A stretch of 64,000 nucleotides of DNA from positions 30,765,577 to 30,829,576 of the forward strand of contig CM066913.1 of the NCBI GenBank assembly GCA_033964015.1, read 5' to 3'. Source of the stretch: Scolanthus callimorphus. Taxonomy: Eukaryota > Cnidaria > Anthozoa > Actiniaria > Edwardsiidae. A program made the translations under genes and the position numbers. The notes under the pieces are model-generated. The model ran no database searches. It was not told the origin of the DNA and was given only the letters and a program-made list of their open reading frames with translations. Below are positions 1-11,929 of the stretch, in pieces (within the stretch, counting starts at the first letter, position 1; each line of letters begins with the position of its first letter).

Positions 1-349
1 TATCTCGGTAAAAATGTATATAAGGGGTGGTCGAAATCAGCCTTAATTTAATTAAAAAGGCGCTTGTCAACTTACTCTAAAATATTGTATTCATCTCGGT
101 ATAGCGCCTTTTAAAGCAGCGACGCAGAAATTGCTGCACTACAGAAAGATCCGATATACTGGCGCTATACACAGGAGGGCCATACAATATTTTAGGCATA
201 ACGATAGTGTTAAAAAGATAATTAATTTCATCTTGCTGATAGCCCTCTTTCCGTAAACTCCTAATAATAAATAAACATTTATTCGCTTCGGAAAGTTGCG
301 TATAAAATGGAACAGCTGCAACTTTATTGACACATGTCATGATAAGCAT
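1..349 (-). mobile_element. Non-LTR retrotransposon (LINE) 3' fragment, reverse transcriptase C-terminus
   Basis: The - strand reading frame at 349-77 (90 codons) resembles the C-terminal segment after the palm domain of LINE reverse transcriptases. It has an ANKCLFIIRSLRKEG-like stretch, then IVMPKILYGPPVYS, matching the family pattern 'LR..G...... ....v.pkl.YgsPvw'. It stops at 77, and 76-1 would be 3' non-coding sequence running off the window. The element is 5' truncated near 350, so this is a dead copy. It is probably CR1/L2-like, but the clade is not resolved from this piece. Confidence 0.7.
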
Positions 350-1680
350 TTTGTGCGGAACCTTTTATCACGTTCGCAGAAAAACTATTTGACATTTTGC
401 CGATTTGGCGGCGATTTATTTTAGGCGGTGTTTTTAGTGAATTAGCCACGGGTCACCTTATACGCTTAGGCAGGAGTCCAGAAGTAGGACCGCAGGAAAT
501 CGAATTTCCAAACTTGGTGTTCATCTCCGGAGACAATTGAGTTTTAGCGGGTTATTTCGAACAAAAAGCCAATATTCTGAAAGAGAACTATATCTTTAAT
601 AGATTTACCAAGTTTTAGACTGTTATTTTATATTGCAAGCGATATATAAGCGAACGAATGTGCAAACTGTTTACTGTAAAATGTATGGCGCCTCCATGTT
701 AAGGACTCCAACATGGCGGCCAAATTACCAAATGTGCCGTAAGGCCACAATATGAGCTAGCACTGTCCAAAATGTGATTAATTTGCATTTATTTAGCATG
801 TTTGCTTTCACCGAATGCTCGAAACGGGAGAATTACCTGAAATATGGCGCAAAATCAATGCCTAAAGAAGCGTGACTAGTGTTGCGTGACAGAAATTGCA
901 GCACCGATATATCAGGAGCTAAACGGGAATCCGATTAAATTTGGTGTGAAGACTTCTATTGGGGAACTGTAACTGGTCTAAAAAGCACAGTTTCACCAGA
1001 GTCCATAGTTTCAAAGTTAGGATTTTGATGACGTCATCTGAACACCAAGGATTTGCGAGGGTGGAACTCTCGAAAGTCGAATTGATGCACTGGAATGGAA
1101 CTCAGTAAAAAAATCCGGGTTTTGTAAAACAAAATGAAACTATACACCATAAATTAGCCCACGATATACGCTTTAAAATGAGGTATCACTTGTCAAAATA
1201 GGACTGCTATCGGAAACCATTCATCAGCTTTTTTTTCTGATATATGTCAACGAAATCCAGATTTTTGGCACCTAAAAAAATAGTGCAAGAATCGTCTTAT
1301 AAACGAAAGCGATATTTTCCTAGACAGATATATATCTCCTTATCCTTGGTAAATGTTTCCTGTGCCGCTGAAATTGAGGTGGATTCACGTTTGAGAGGAA
1401 ATTGGATGGAAGTAATCATCGCATGCGTTCAAGTAAAAGAGAAATCAATTTTATGCCTTCGTATTTCACAAGTAGCATCCAAAATTAAAGCCATGACTTT
1501 ATGAAAGAAAGGAATATTTATTTTTCTAGATCGAGTGAATAATCCTTTTTCTCAATTCCTCGCTTGTGTTACGGTTTATTAAGGTTACTGAGCACCTTCG
1601 GGGTACTTTTTCGTTAAAATGGCATAATTTGACGAAAAGCGAAAATCTGGCTATGCGCCAGAGCAATCAGTTGCTGTTTT
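350..1680. other. Intergenic, no gene recognised
   Basis: No coding frame with recognisable protein features was seen. The 86-codon frame at 1244-1504 has no domain I recognise. At about 1581-1610 there is a single copy of the AAGGTTACTGAG..CCTTCG end motif, which also forms the termini of the foldback element at 6653-9088. Confidence 0.4.
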
Positions 1681-2298
1681 AAGGTGACTCCACGAAAAGT
1701 CCAAGCGGATTTCTGTAAATATATATTCGGTCATAACTTTTATAATATTCGTGTGAAGGATATCAAATTTAGAGGACATAGGAGGTATCATTTAGCAATA
1801 GTTTAACGTATTTCGATCTTTATTTGCGTTAATACTTTCAATAATAGTTCAGCTACAGTTGACCCCCTTGTTTCTCTTTAGACATAAAATTTTTTGCTAT
1901 TATTTTTGCACGAAGCTTCAAAATTGGTGTTCAATTTAATTTAGAAAGTCTTAGCCAATTCGGCGGAACCAAAATTAAGATTTGTTTATTTGTTTTCTTA
2001 TTTATTTATTTATTTATTTTGGTTCCGCCGAATTGGCTAAGACTCTCTAAATATCTCAGAAGCAATTAAATTGAACACCAATTATGGACAATTTTTGTTT
2101 TAGAGATGTTTTAAGAGGAACAAGGGGTTCCACTGTAGCCGCACGGGATATTATTAAAAGTATTAACGCAAATAAAGATCGAAATATGTTAAACTATTGT
2201 TAAACTATAGTTTGATGTCCGTCACACGAATATTATAAAAGTTATGACCAAATTTATATTTACAGAAAATGCGTGGACTTTTCGTGGAGTCACCTTAA
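1681..2298. mobile_element. Palindromic foldback element (MITE-like), about 620 bp
   Basis: Both ends carry AAGGTGACTCCACGAAAAGT in opposite orientation. The inverted match continues inward through TCATAACTTTTATAATATTCGTGTG and ATTTCGATCTTTATTTGCGTTAATACTTT, and near the centre through AATTCGGCGGAACC with a (TTTA)n loop around 1990-2018. There is no coding capacity. This is a hairpin-forming, non-autonomous DNA element. Confidence 0.75.
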
Positions 2299-2382
2299 AG
2301 GGGCTCTCCCACGCTTGCTGGCCACTTCTCTGACAAGAAAATAGCTCAAAACGCAATCCAATTCCATCCTCTTGATAACAGG

Positions 2383-2639
2383 TCAAAACAACCTAGAATT
2401 GCATTTGTCTAACACTTGAAAGGTTTGTCTATAAATCTTGAGGATTATTTTGATTACTACGGGCAAATGTACATGTGTTTTCACGGATACAATTTTACCT
2501 ATTTTAAGTCCACGGTGGACGAATATTAAGCGTGCGAGTGCCCCCTTAAGGGTAGTTATGTAATTTAGGGTGTTATGAATCAGGAGACGTGACGAAGACT
2601 TGATGCAAATGATTGATTTTATGAAACTCAAACTCTAAA
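2383..2639. other. Spacer, no gene recognised
   Basis: There is a short open frame on the - strand (2631-2383) without recognisable motifs. Nothing else is seen between the two neighbouring repeat elements. Confidence 0.3.
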
Positions 2640-4056
2640 GGCTGGTTCTCACTGGAACGCAGGTCGCAAGCGCAAGGCAAGTGTGAATCATAGCACTGCC
2701 TAGATGCAAGCACAAGCGCAAGGAAGTGCAGCGTCTCGATTTTCTTGCACTTGCGGCTGCGCTAGCGTTCTAGTGTAAACCACATAAGGGAAATGTATGA
2801 GTTTGCTATCATTGCGCTTGCGTTCACTTGATTTACACTGGATGCAAGCACAAGCGCAAGGAAGTGCAGCGTCTCGATTTTCTTGCACTTGCGTCTGCGC
2901 TCGCGTTCTAGTGTAAACCACATAAGGGAAATGTATGAGTTTGCTATCATTGCGCTTGCGTTCACTTGATTTACACTGGATGCAAGCACAAGCGCAAGGA
3001 AGCGCAGCGTCTCGATTTTCTTGCACTTGCGGCTGCGCTCGCGTTCTAGTGTAAACCACATAAGGGAAATGTATGAGTTTGATATCCTTGCGCTTGCGTC
3101 TGCGCTAGCGTTCTAGTGTAAACCACATAAGGGAAATGTATGTGTTTGATATTCTTTCGCTTGCGTCTGCGCTAGCGTTCTAGTGTAAACCAAATAAGGG
3201 AAATGTATGAGTTTGATATTCTTGCACTTGCGGCTGCGCTCGCGTTCTAGTGTAAACCACATAAGGGAAATGTATGTGTTTGATATTCTTGCGCTTGCGT
3301 CTGCGCTAGCGTTCTGTGTAAACCACATAAGGGAAATGTATGAGTTTGATTTTCTTGCACTTGCGGCTGCGCTCGCGTTCTAGTGTAAACCACATAAGGA
3401 AAATGTATGAGTTTGATTTTCTTGCGCTTGCGGCTGCGCTCGCGTTCTAGTGTAAACCACATAAGGAAAATGTATGTGTTTGATATTCTTGCACTTGCGG
3501 CTGCGCTCGCGTTCTACTGTAAATCACATAAGGAAAATGTATGAGTTTGATTTTCTTGCACTTGCGGCTGCGCTCGCGTTCTAGTGTAAACCACATAAGG
3601 AAAATGTATGAGTTTGATTTTCTTGCACTTGCGGCTGCGCTCGCGTTCTAGTGTAAACCACATAAGGAAAATGTATGTGTTTGATATTCTTGCACTTGCG
3701 GCTGCGCTCGCGTTCTAGTGTAAATCACATAAGGGAAATGTATGTGTTTGATATTCTTGCGCTTGCGTCTGCGCTAGCGTTCTAGTGTAAACCAAATAAG
3801 GGAAATGTATGAGTTTGATATCCTTGCGCTTGCGTCTGCGCTCGCGTTCTAGTGTAAACCACATAAGGGAAATGTATGAGTTTGCTATCATTGCGCTTGC
3901 GTTCACTTGATTTACACTGGATGCAAGTACAAGCGCAAGGGAACGCAGTCTCGAATTTCTTGCACTTGCATTCTAGTATGAACCACACAACGGAAATTTA
4001 TGAGATTGATATTCCTTGCGCTTGTCTTTGCGCTTGCGTTCTAGTGAGAACTAGCC
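2640..4056. mobile_element. TIR element with internal about 67-bp tandem repeats
   Basis: The left end begins GGCTGGTTCTCACTGGAACG. The right end, read on the - strand, begins GGCTAGTTCTCACTAGAACG, so the 20-base termini differ at two positions. The interior consists of about 17 copies of a unit containing CTTGCGCTTGCG, GCGTTCTAGTGTAAACCACATAAGG and AAATGTATGAGTTTGATATTC. The long - strand open frames here only reflect the repeat and are not genes. A small related copy lies at 26345-26590. Confidence 0.75.
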
Positions 4057-4583
4057 GTTATTTTTTTATGCTGATGCTTCAAGTCCAAGTTCATTTTATT
4101 TCACACTTCGATTTTCAATTTACAGAAGTAGAGAGGATAACACATAAAAATAATGAAGATAGACAAACGCGCATTGCAAGCGTTCGATATAAAAGAACGC
4201 TATATGAAAGAATATCGTTATGTTGATTTTTTTTGTTCGCGTTTATAATCGGAAACGCCATGACTGGGCGAGTGCATTGAAACTCGAATTTGTTGTGATT
4301 TTCTCGCGCAAAAATCAACGCTAGTTTGTGTTTGTATTTTCCAGGATCAACACATCCATAAATTCCTCAAGATGTGCCACCAGATCGAGGGCCGTATGTT
4401 ATCACCGTCTCGAAACACAGAGGGTAATCTTGAGATGGTACTACGCAAGAGCATTGTGGACCTCTCCAAGCCCGGGAAGAGCCCCTGGTCCGCTTTTTAC
4501 ATATCATCATAGATAAACTGATATTACTGCTTGTGCGTCCTCCAATCATCTCCGGGACTGTAGGTAAGAGTTTGAATCGTGTT

Positions 4584-4957
4584 GAGTTACAGCAAGAGTG
4601 GATTACCAAGAGTTTCCATATTTACTATGTACGCCCGAATCACAGTCAGAAAAGTGTCTATTTTTAGAACTAGGATTCCCGCGAAAATTCATCATCCACA
4701 GGGTTCCCACTTTCTCGCCACGCAAACAGTGAGATCCAGCCTAAAATTAAATCGCAGATCAATCGAAAAACCTTTAAAGTCGCAAAGATAAGGTAGGATA
4801 TTCTCTATTTGTATGGTATACTAGCATTCGAGCCTGAGCATTCGAATACTTTCGCGCGCGAAATTCAAATCTAAAAATAGACATTTTTCTGACTGTGATG
4901 TGGACAAATACTGTACGAAAGATTCTAACTCTTGTTAATCCACTCTTTGTTACAGCT
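4584..4957. mobile_element. Foldback MITE, about 370 bp
   Basis: The ends GTTACAGCAAGAGTGGATTA (left) and, read from the right end inward, GTAACAAAGAGTGGATTAAC are inverted copies. Inner arms share TCACAGTCAGAAAA.TGTCTATTTTTAGA. There is no coding content. Confidence 0.65.
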
Positions 4958-5047
4958 AAAACCGTTGTGTCGCGATCCACGTTTCCAAAAACATCAAATT
5001 ATGTTTGATTTTTTGACTTTGTTGTTCCGCCAATCAAGATATCTGAG

Positions 5048-5206
5048 CCAATGAAACTCCTGCCCTGTTTCGCCTAGTGCAGTCAACTGGCTTCCCAGAC
5101 AATGTCGCGACGGAAAGCCAGGCGATCGTCGTCGTTCGTTTAATCTCTTTAATCTCTTTGAGCCAGGCGATTGCACTAAACGAAACAGGGCAAGAATCTG
5201 ATTGGT
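5048..5206. repeat. Imperfect palindrome, about 160 bp
   Basis: CCAATGAAACTCCTGCCCTGTTTCG at the left pairs with CGAAACAGGGCAAGAATCTGATTGG at the right, with GCCAGGCGAT repeated near the centre. This is probably a small non-autonomous element. Confidence 0.55.
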
Positions 5207-5450
5207 TCATAAAGTTTACTGGCGGGACAGCAAAGCCAAAAACAAATCGCGGGTCGCGATGCAAGGATTTTAGTTGTAAGGTCTCTGAGGGGTGTCTTCG
5301 GAAAAGAGCCCCTGTGGCGCCGCAATTCGGGTTATATATACAACTTATAATATTCATCCATTATTCATAGGATGCTCATCCAATCTCTGCACTGGATTCG
5401 GATCAGGTGACACTACTTGTAACCCCCGATACCACATGGCTAAGTGTCTG

Positions 5451-5527
5451 ATACAGAATACTAATTGATCTAATTAGTATTCTGTATCTGATACAGAATA
5501 CTAATTAGACCAATTAGTATTCTGTAT
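5451..5527. repeat. Two tandem 37-bp near-perfect palindromes
   Basis: Both 5451-5487 and 5491-5527 have the arm ATACAGAATACTAATT and its exact reverse complement around a 5-base centre. The two are separated by 3 bases. Confidence 0.85.
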
Positions 5528-5854
5528 ACGACACCTTCCAGTGCAGCCCTCAGTCTTTGAACAGTTGGATATTTGTTTCAAATAACAAATATCCCCTACT
5601 GTCCAAAGGCTGTAGGAGACCACTCTAGTGAAGTCCAAGTATGGTCTTCTCTCGTAGAGCAGTACCTAAAAAAGCTTCACCTGAGAGACTATATGTTGTT
5701 TTAGTCCGGCTAGTTCCATGTGGGACAGGAATCATGCCTTCTGCGCATGCTTTCTGCAAAATGATTGGCGTTTTTTGTAAACACCCGAACATTCTTACAT
5801 TTTCAATGCACATTCAATTTATAGAAGTACAAAAATAGATATATCATAAGTACT

Positions 5855-5946
5855 TTACAATATTCGTGTCTATGTTGTATCGGCAGATACAAACAAACAC
5901 TCGCGCTTTGCGCTCTGCCGATACAACATAGCCACTCATATTGTAA
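5855..5946. repeat. Inverted repeat, about 92 bp
   Basis: TTTACAATAT..GTGTCTATGTTGTATCGGCAGA pairs with TCTGCCGATACAACATAG..ATATTGTAAA. The loop contains CACTCGCGCTTTGCGC. Confidence 0.65.
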
Positions 5947-5980
5947 ATAGTATACCTATATATCCACCTATATATCCAAC

Positions 5981-6292
5981 TTTATACCACGCCACAGAAA
6001 ATACATCCAATCAGAATGCAGGAATGGCAGTGTATATTCGGCGGTATTCCACTCAACCTTCTCATCGTGCACTGCGTTTACGTAAAACGTTGCTTAATTT
6101 TCTCTATCGTGGTATGAAATAGTTGTACAATGATTTCTCGTGGCATACGGCAGAATATCCCACTTGTCACTTGTATTTCTAAGCATACACACTCGCCTGA
6201 AGGCTCGTGTGTATACTAGAAAATACACTAGTGACGCGTGGTGATATTCTGCAGGCAGTATGCCACTCGAAAGCAGTGTATAACTAGTATAA
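5981..6292. mobile_element. MITE family A, copy 1
   Basis: This contains TACCACGCCACAGAAAATAC, GGTTGAGTGGAATACxGCC (as reverse complement) and the inner palindrome around AGAATATCCCAC. The same modules occur in opposite orientation at 59086-59338, so this is a dispersed family. Confidence 0.65.
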
Positions 6293-6652
6293 AGATAAAA
6301 GATTGGACTGTATGCTAAATGTTTTAATTTTTGTAAAATCTTGCCCATAATGTATTTTTATGGATTTTTCGTTTTCCTTAGCAAAATGTTTTTATACCAA
6401 CCACTTTTTGCGTGCTAACGTTGAAGGAAATCAAAGTTCCTTCAAAGCGTGATATCCCAGGAAATATAAAACTAATCAAAAATCCCTCACACAGGCTTTT
6501 AGCGTATTTATCTGTAAAACAAGGTGTTTGTTTTGTAACACGAAGGGTCTGGAAAGGGATGAAACCGAAGTCGGTATACCTTCAACTTTGCGGCCAAAAA
6601 ACTAGAGCTCCAAACACTTCGTAGTTTTTGTCTGTTTAGGACATTCATCCGC

Positions 6653-9088
6653 TTAAGGTTACTGAGAACCTTCGCGCACGTCCTTGGAAAAAAAATCATA
6701 CTCGTCCTTAGAGTATCAGGGACATTTGCATACACATGCGCGGCTTAGATTTATTGAACTCCATCATGCCTCGGAGAAGGGTCATGACAGCTCAATGTTT
6801 ACGGGATTTGACCGTGATATGTGGAACGAAATTGAAATGAATTACTCCAGAATTCGCCTAAAGGTTTTTATCTATGTCTTTGCTGCCTATTCTATGGAAA
6901 GGAACATGCAATAGGTTCGAGTTGTTATCATGGGACGTTCAAAGAAACTCGAGCTTCGTCAATATTGCAGCCATGTTGTCTTGTTACATCCCGTAATTGG
7001 AGGTTGCTTGCTCATTTTAAAGGAGAACCTGAATCATTTCACATACGGTAAGTTTCTCTATGGTAAGCATTGGGCATGTTTGAAGTCAATCTTGATAATT
7101 GGCGTTTGCGATTGTCGAGAACACCAGTGACAATTCTGTTTAATTTCAGTTTACAAGTAAATTATATTGAATGCTCCGAGCCCGCTAAAATTCCAGCAAG
7201 GTTATTTCTCCATGTTAAATCTTTGTTGATTGTTCTCAACCAACCAAGGGTATCACCAAGAAACGATTAAACTAGCAATGAAAATTCGCTGACCATATGA
7301 ATTATACTATTGAACTCAAATGACTATTGAACCTGTTCAAATTATGCGTAACACTCTTGAAGCCGATACCACCACAGAATGACAAATATATCGTATTTAT
7401 GTATCTGACCGATGTCGCAATACTATAAGGTTGTTGAGAGTGCAGATTAAACAGAGATCGCTTTGAGTTAAATACGTAATAAATAACAATATTTCGCCAT
7501 CAATTTTCTTGCATAATTTGCAATGGTGGGCTCCTCTTTTATGTGCTATAGAAAAATATCGAGCTCATTTCTCCATCTTAGTTTTAGCATGATTTTAACC
7601 AGTAACGATCCAGCTGTTAATTTGTTAACATTTTCTTTTGTTCAAAATTCGCTAACATAGCTAAAACTTTTTTTCATTGTAGTACTTTTGTGATTTTTGT
7701 TACAAGTGCAGGTCTTTAACGACTTTTAGTATCAGTAATGTTGACATATTTCATCCATCTTATTTTTCCAGATCTTCTGAATTGTAGCAGGGGCATTTTC
7801 ACACCATCAATGTTGTGATACTACCTGTGACGGAATATGCAACTAAAGAGCTGTAGGGATGGCCTCTAGGCAGGATAGGGGTTGGGTGTTTTGAGTGAAT
7901 ACCTTCTTTGTAATTGGAAGTGTTTCTCTAGCGTCTTAAAAATGACTTGTTCTGCCAAGAAATAAACTCAAAAAAAAATTCAATTTGTCGTTCGTCGTAA
8001 ATTTTGTAATACTGATTGTGGCAGTCGTCCAGGGCTATAAACCTCGATGGGTGGGTGAGGGGGTCTTCAAGGTTTTAAAAGATTGTATGTAAAATCATAA
8101 ATTACATTTTCTTATGAACTCAGCAATGGCTTTTCTATGGCTGTACAAGCTGCGTGCTATCATCGTTTGAAACAATTTCCGTAACACTGCTCGTAACATG
8201 GCTTAAAAGTGGAGTCAGAACGTGTCCTGTCGACATCTCGTTTGTTGCACACAGAACACTAAGAGCTTATCGTAGAAATATTTTGAATTACAAAATAAAG
8301 AAAAAAGAAAAGTGCGAGCTGAAAACTTCGCGCCATTATGTCAATTCTGACTAAAACAATGGAAATTGGCAATGGAAATTGGCGCCCGGAACCACATTGA
8401 ATTGGTCAGCGGATTCGTGCATGCGCAGTACAGAAGTCCCTGCTACTCGTCCTTAGTTTAACCAAAGCATGTCAACCTATATATCGTTGGAAAGCTTATA
8501 GAATGGACTAGCGGGCTATGGCAAAAAGAAGTAACTTTTTTTTATAAATAAAATTTTTGGAAGGTTTTATAAAAAAATTGAGTGTGACATTTTCAAGAGC
8601 TATCCCTGCAGAACTGCTTGACCTTGACTCCCAAGAAACACATTGTATTAATCCTTAAAGGTGTTTCTCAAAAGCCGTGTCTGCGTTTTTAAAAAAAAGT
8701 TGTGAATTTTTTAAATTTTTAGAGCGTGAAAATTCTATAAAATTTGACCTTGGAAATTTAAAAGTTCCATAACTTGTTAACTAAGCAAAATTTAAAAAAA
8801 ACGCAGACACGATTTTTGAGAAACACCTTTAAGGATTAAAACAATGTGTTACTTGGGAGTCAAGGTCAAGCAGTTCTGCAGGGGTAGCTCTTGAAAGTGT
8901 CACACCCACGTTTTTAATAAAACCTTAAAAAAATTTAAATTTGTTAAAAAAAATTTTCTTTTTGCCATAGGCCGCTAGTCCATTCTATAAGCTTTCCAAC
9001 GATATATATTGACATGTTTTGGTTAAACTAAGGAGTTGTATGATTTTTTTTTTCCGAGGAGGTGCGCGAAGGTTCTCAGTAACCTTAA
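6653..9088. mobile_element. Large foldback element with a nested insertion
   Basis: The termini are inverted copies of TTAAGGTTACTGAGAACCTT followed by CGCGCAC. The right arm (about 8795-9088) is continuous. The left arm is split: 6653-6711, then 8444-8700. The inner arms match over about 250 bp, including GTTGGAAAGCTTATAGAATG and CTTGACCTTGACTCCCA. The split is explained by the insertion annotated at 6712-8443. Confidence 0.7.
6712..8443. mobile_element. Insertion nested in the foldback element
   Basis: The 13-base string TACTCGTCCTTAG occurs at 6699-6711 and again at 8444-8456, flanking this 1.73 kb segment. Its ends are imperfect inverted repeats (CAGGGACATTTGCATACACA left, GCAGGGACTTCTGTACTGCG read from the right). 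Short open frames inside (6684-6914, 6930-7270) show no transposase motif. An AATAAA followed by A9 occurs at 7961-7979. The superfamily is not identified. Confidence 0.5.
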
Positions 9089-9647
9089 ACAGGAGAAAAA
9101 GTACAAATCCTTTGCATCAAGTCAGAGTTTGTGATGTACGTTATCAATGTAAGCAAAAACATAGCAATGCATCAATGTTTTGAAAGTGCAACGCATGCGC
9201 AGTGAGAGTCCGCTCCTCATCGTTTTTGGAAACTTCCTTTTTTCAGGCGTCCACACGAATACGCCACGGTATCGTTTTCAAAAAATCCACTCTGGATAGC
9301 GTTTTCAAAAAGTTGTTGTGTTTTCGGTCATCGTTTTAACAAAAACTCAATCGTGTGGTCTTTATAGTTAGCTTCAATGAAGTTCAGTTCACAAAAAGTA
9401 AGCAAAATAATCGGCGTCCTTTAAGCTGTCAGAGAAGTACAAATTTAGAGCATTTTCGTGTGATATCGAGCGGATGGAATTGGATTGTGAATTGGTATTT
9501 TTGATTTTGTACCAGGCTGAACAGTTTTCAAACTTGGAAATTTGATAGCGAAAGCTAATAGACTCGTAAAAATCAGACTCAATAGTCAAATGACTAGTTA
9601 ATGGCACAGATTCACTATAGCCATGATATATTTGCTACTAGGCACCC

Positions 9648-10862
9648 CTTATACTTTAAGTGCCCCTCAAGGCTGACATTTTAATGGCTTATTTGATCAC
9701 ACATGCAAAAGGAAGAATGTCGTTTATTTGGCGCTCATATCTCTTTTGGTTACAGAGATATTCAACATTTTCTCTTTGCGAATTTTAGTGTGCGAATTAG
9801 GAAAAAGGATACCCTGCTAGCAGAGGCTTTTCCACTGTATCTCTCTTTTACGTTGACCTAATTTATTCGCGATTCGGTGGTGCGCGTTGTTTTTGTTGTT
9901 ATTCTGCCCCTCGGGCAGTAAATAAACCAAGCTACGCGAAACACACAGAGAATGACTACGACACGACTACGACATGATAAATGGCTCACAGGAGAAAGCT
10001 CTGCTAGCAGGGTAGAAAAAGGATGTGACAAACAGACTGGGACAAAAGAGGCCAACAATGTTTTATGGATAATTCTGTTTGGGATAGTTAGGCCAGTTTA
10101 AGACGTCGATCGTTTGCCTTGTCGAATCCAATTTAGCCGACTGGTTTTCCCCTTTTCACAACAAAAGAAAGAATAAACAAGAAAAACAAACTGTACAGTC
10201 CTTTTTGTTCTGCTATGACTCATCTAGATATACCTTTTGTACTAGACAAAGTGCCCTAGAAGCTGTAAATGAAATTTCTAACAATTAGATTCGACGCGGC
10301 AAACTCTCGACGGCTGAAACTGGCCTTAGATTCACTTAAAACTTGGAAAAGCAAAGAAGGACCAAAACCACATCCTCATGTTTATTACCGTTTCCATTTA
10401 TATATTATGGTGACACTATTGACACTAGGGCTGTCTGTTAAAAAACAATTTGGAAAAATCAGAAACTTATTCATCTACAAGTGAAGTACTACAAAACTTT
10501 GCCAAAATACTATGTGTTGTGTCGACAAACAAATCTGTAAGTGTCGAATACTTTCATAACTTAGGGAATATTTTACAGATTTTACCTATTTTTCCAGAAA
10601 TCACTTCTAGAGCCAAACTTAGCATATGGATGTTTGAGGTCTTGGTTCTTCTTTGTTATTACCAAGTTTGAAGTGAATCCAGCTATCTCAAACGAAAATA
10701 TATATAACACATTGTTAGCTTTTTGAGTACCATTCTCTTTGTGACGTCATTTTTGCTAAGTAAAATCTTCAACGTCAAATAAACAGCATTCTTCCTTATT
10801 TTGAATGGGCGATCAAATAAGCCATTAAAATTTCAACCTTGATGGGCACTTAAATAAGAATA
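9648..10862. mobile_element. TIR element, about 1.2 kb, non-coding
   Basis: The left end has TTTAAGTGCCCCTCAAGGCTG, then ATTTTAATGGCTTATTTGAT and GGAAGAATG. The right end is the reverse complement of the same string with a few changes, giving TIRs of about 100 bp. It contains a second inverted repeat at 9811-10013. No transposase frame was seen. Confidence 0.65.
9811..10013. repeat. Inverted repeat with ACCCTGCTAGCAGAG ends
   Basis: ACCCTGCTAGCAGAGGCTTT at the left pairs with AAAGCTCTGCTAGCAGGGT at the right. The same CCCTGCTAGCAGAGG end motif occurs at 62981-63190, so it is a dispersed family, here nested in a larger element. Confidence 0.6.
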
Positions 10863-11815
10863 GCCACTGAGCTCGTGTGTATTTTTGTTTAGATAACTAT
10901 TTAGATTTGCGATTCATTGCTCATTATGCGCAATCAAGATGGCGGCAGATGCCGAGTGTAGAATCAGTTTATTTTCTGTTATTCTGAAAATGTTTTTTGA
11001 AGTCAGAAAGCTGTGAACAATATTTTGAAAGTTTTTGTTTTAGATGCTATGATTTTTATTACATAAACAAAATCCATTTGTATTTAAGGCTAGTAGAGTG
11101 CTACCAAGGATGAGCCGACGGAATGCTTATATAATTTGAATTTTACTCCCCTTTTCTTCTTGGTCTAAATTGAAGCACAGTATATGATTCTGTGTTGTGT
11201 ATGCGGTCCACTGGCCTAGTTTGATAAAAGTTTTGTTCAAACAACCTTGGCATAGCACCAATGAGTTTTATTGAAAAGAACACATACAAAAATGCATTAG
11301 TAGTATATGATATATCATATACTACTTGCATTGTGCAAGTTCCATTTTTGGCAGAGCAAACGTAAGTTGATAACTGGTAATTTTACAGATGGTTGTTTGA
11401 CGCGGGTTTACGCAGTACTCCCAGTCATACAAGCACCTGCTGAAAAACACGTGTTTCATGTTCGCGCAATTTTGATTCCTTAAGAGCCGCAAATGCAGCA
11501 ACAACCCACTCAAAAACATTAATTCACAGTTTGAACAGTCAAATTAATTAATAGCGGTGTTTGTCACAAGATTTTCATATTACCAAGGGATCTCCAAGTG
11601 AGATTGTTATTCGAGATATAAAGTCTCGTTTCAAGTGAGACGCACATTAGTCGACGCTCTGGTGCGAAATTGCCCTGCGCCCGATTAAGACAAAAGGATA
11701 TTGAGGACTATATACTGGCGGTATCAAAACAAATTGAATGCGTTGGGATCAATAACAATTAAGAAGTGCTCTGGGAGGCTGCTTTTCTCAGCTGATAAAT
11801 AGCTAGAGGAGAAAT
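10863..11815. other. Region upstream of GPCR gene, no other gene recognised
   Basis: There is a short palindrome, TAGTATATGATATATCATATACTA, around 11300-11325. No conserved coding frame was seen. The promoter of the downstream GPCR should lie in the 3' part of this stretch, but no core promoter motif is convincing enough to place. Confidence 0.35.
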
Positions 11816-11929
11816 ATGGAGGTGACGGCAAAGCTGACCTCATTGCAAAGTTCGAGCGAAGACGCCACTGACACGCTTTCTTCAAACGATCTTGAAAAAG
11901 AAGCTAGCCTTAAATCATGGACAGCCTAG
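11816..11929 (+). CDS. Upstream ORF overlapping the GPCR start codon
   Basis: The ATG at 11816 opens a 37-codon frame that ends at the TAG at 11927-11929. It runs 13 bases past the GPCR start (11917) in another frame. If it is on the mRNA, ribosomes translating it would pass the receptor start, the arrangement of inhibitory overlapping uORFs. The peptide is Ser/Thr-rich and has no recognised motif. Whether the transcript starts upstream of 11816 cannot be seen. Confidence 0.4.
   Translation: MEVTAKLTSLQSSSEDATDTLSSNDLEKEASLKSWTA

Noticed and set aside
2700..3988. - strand frames such as VYTRTRAQPQVQENR
   Set aside because: They are produced by the 67-bp tandem unit. The frames shift with unit length and have no domain.
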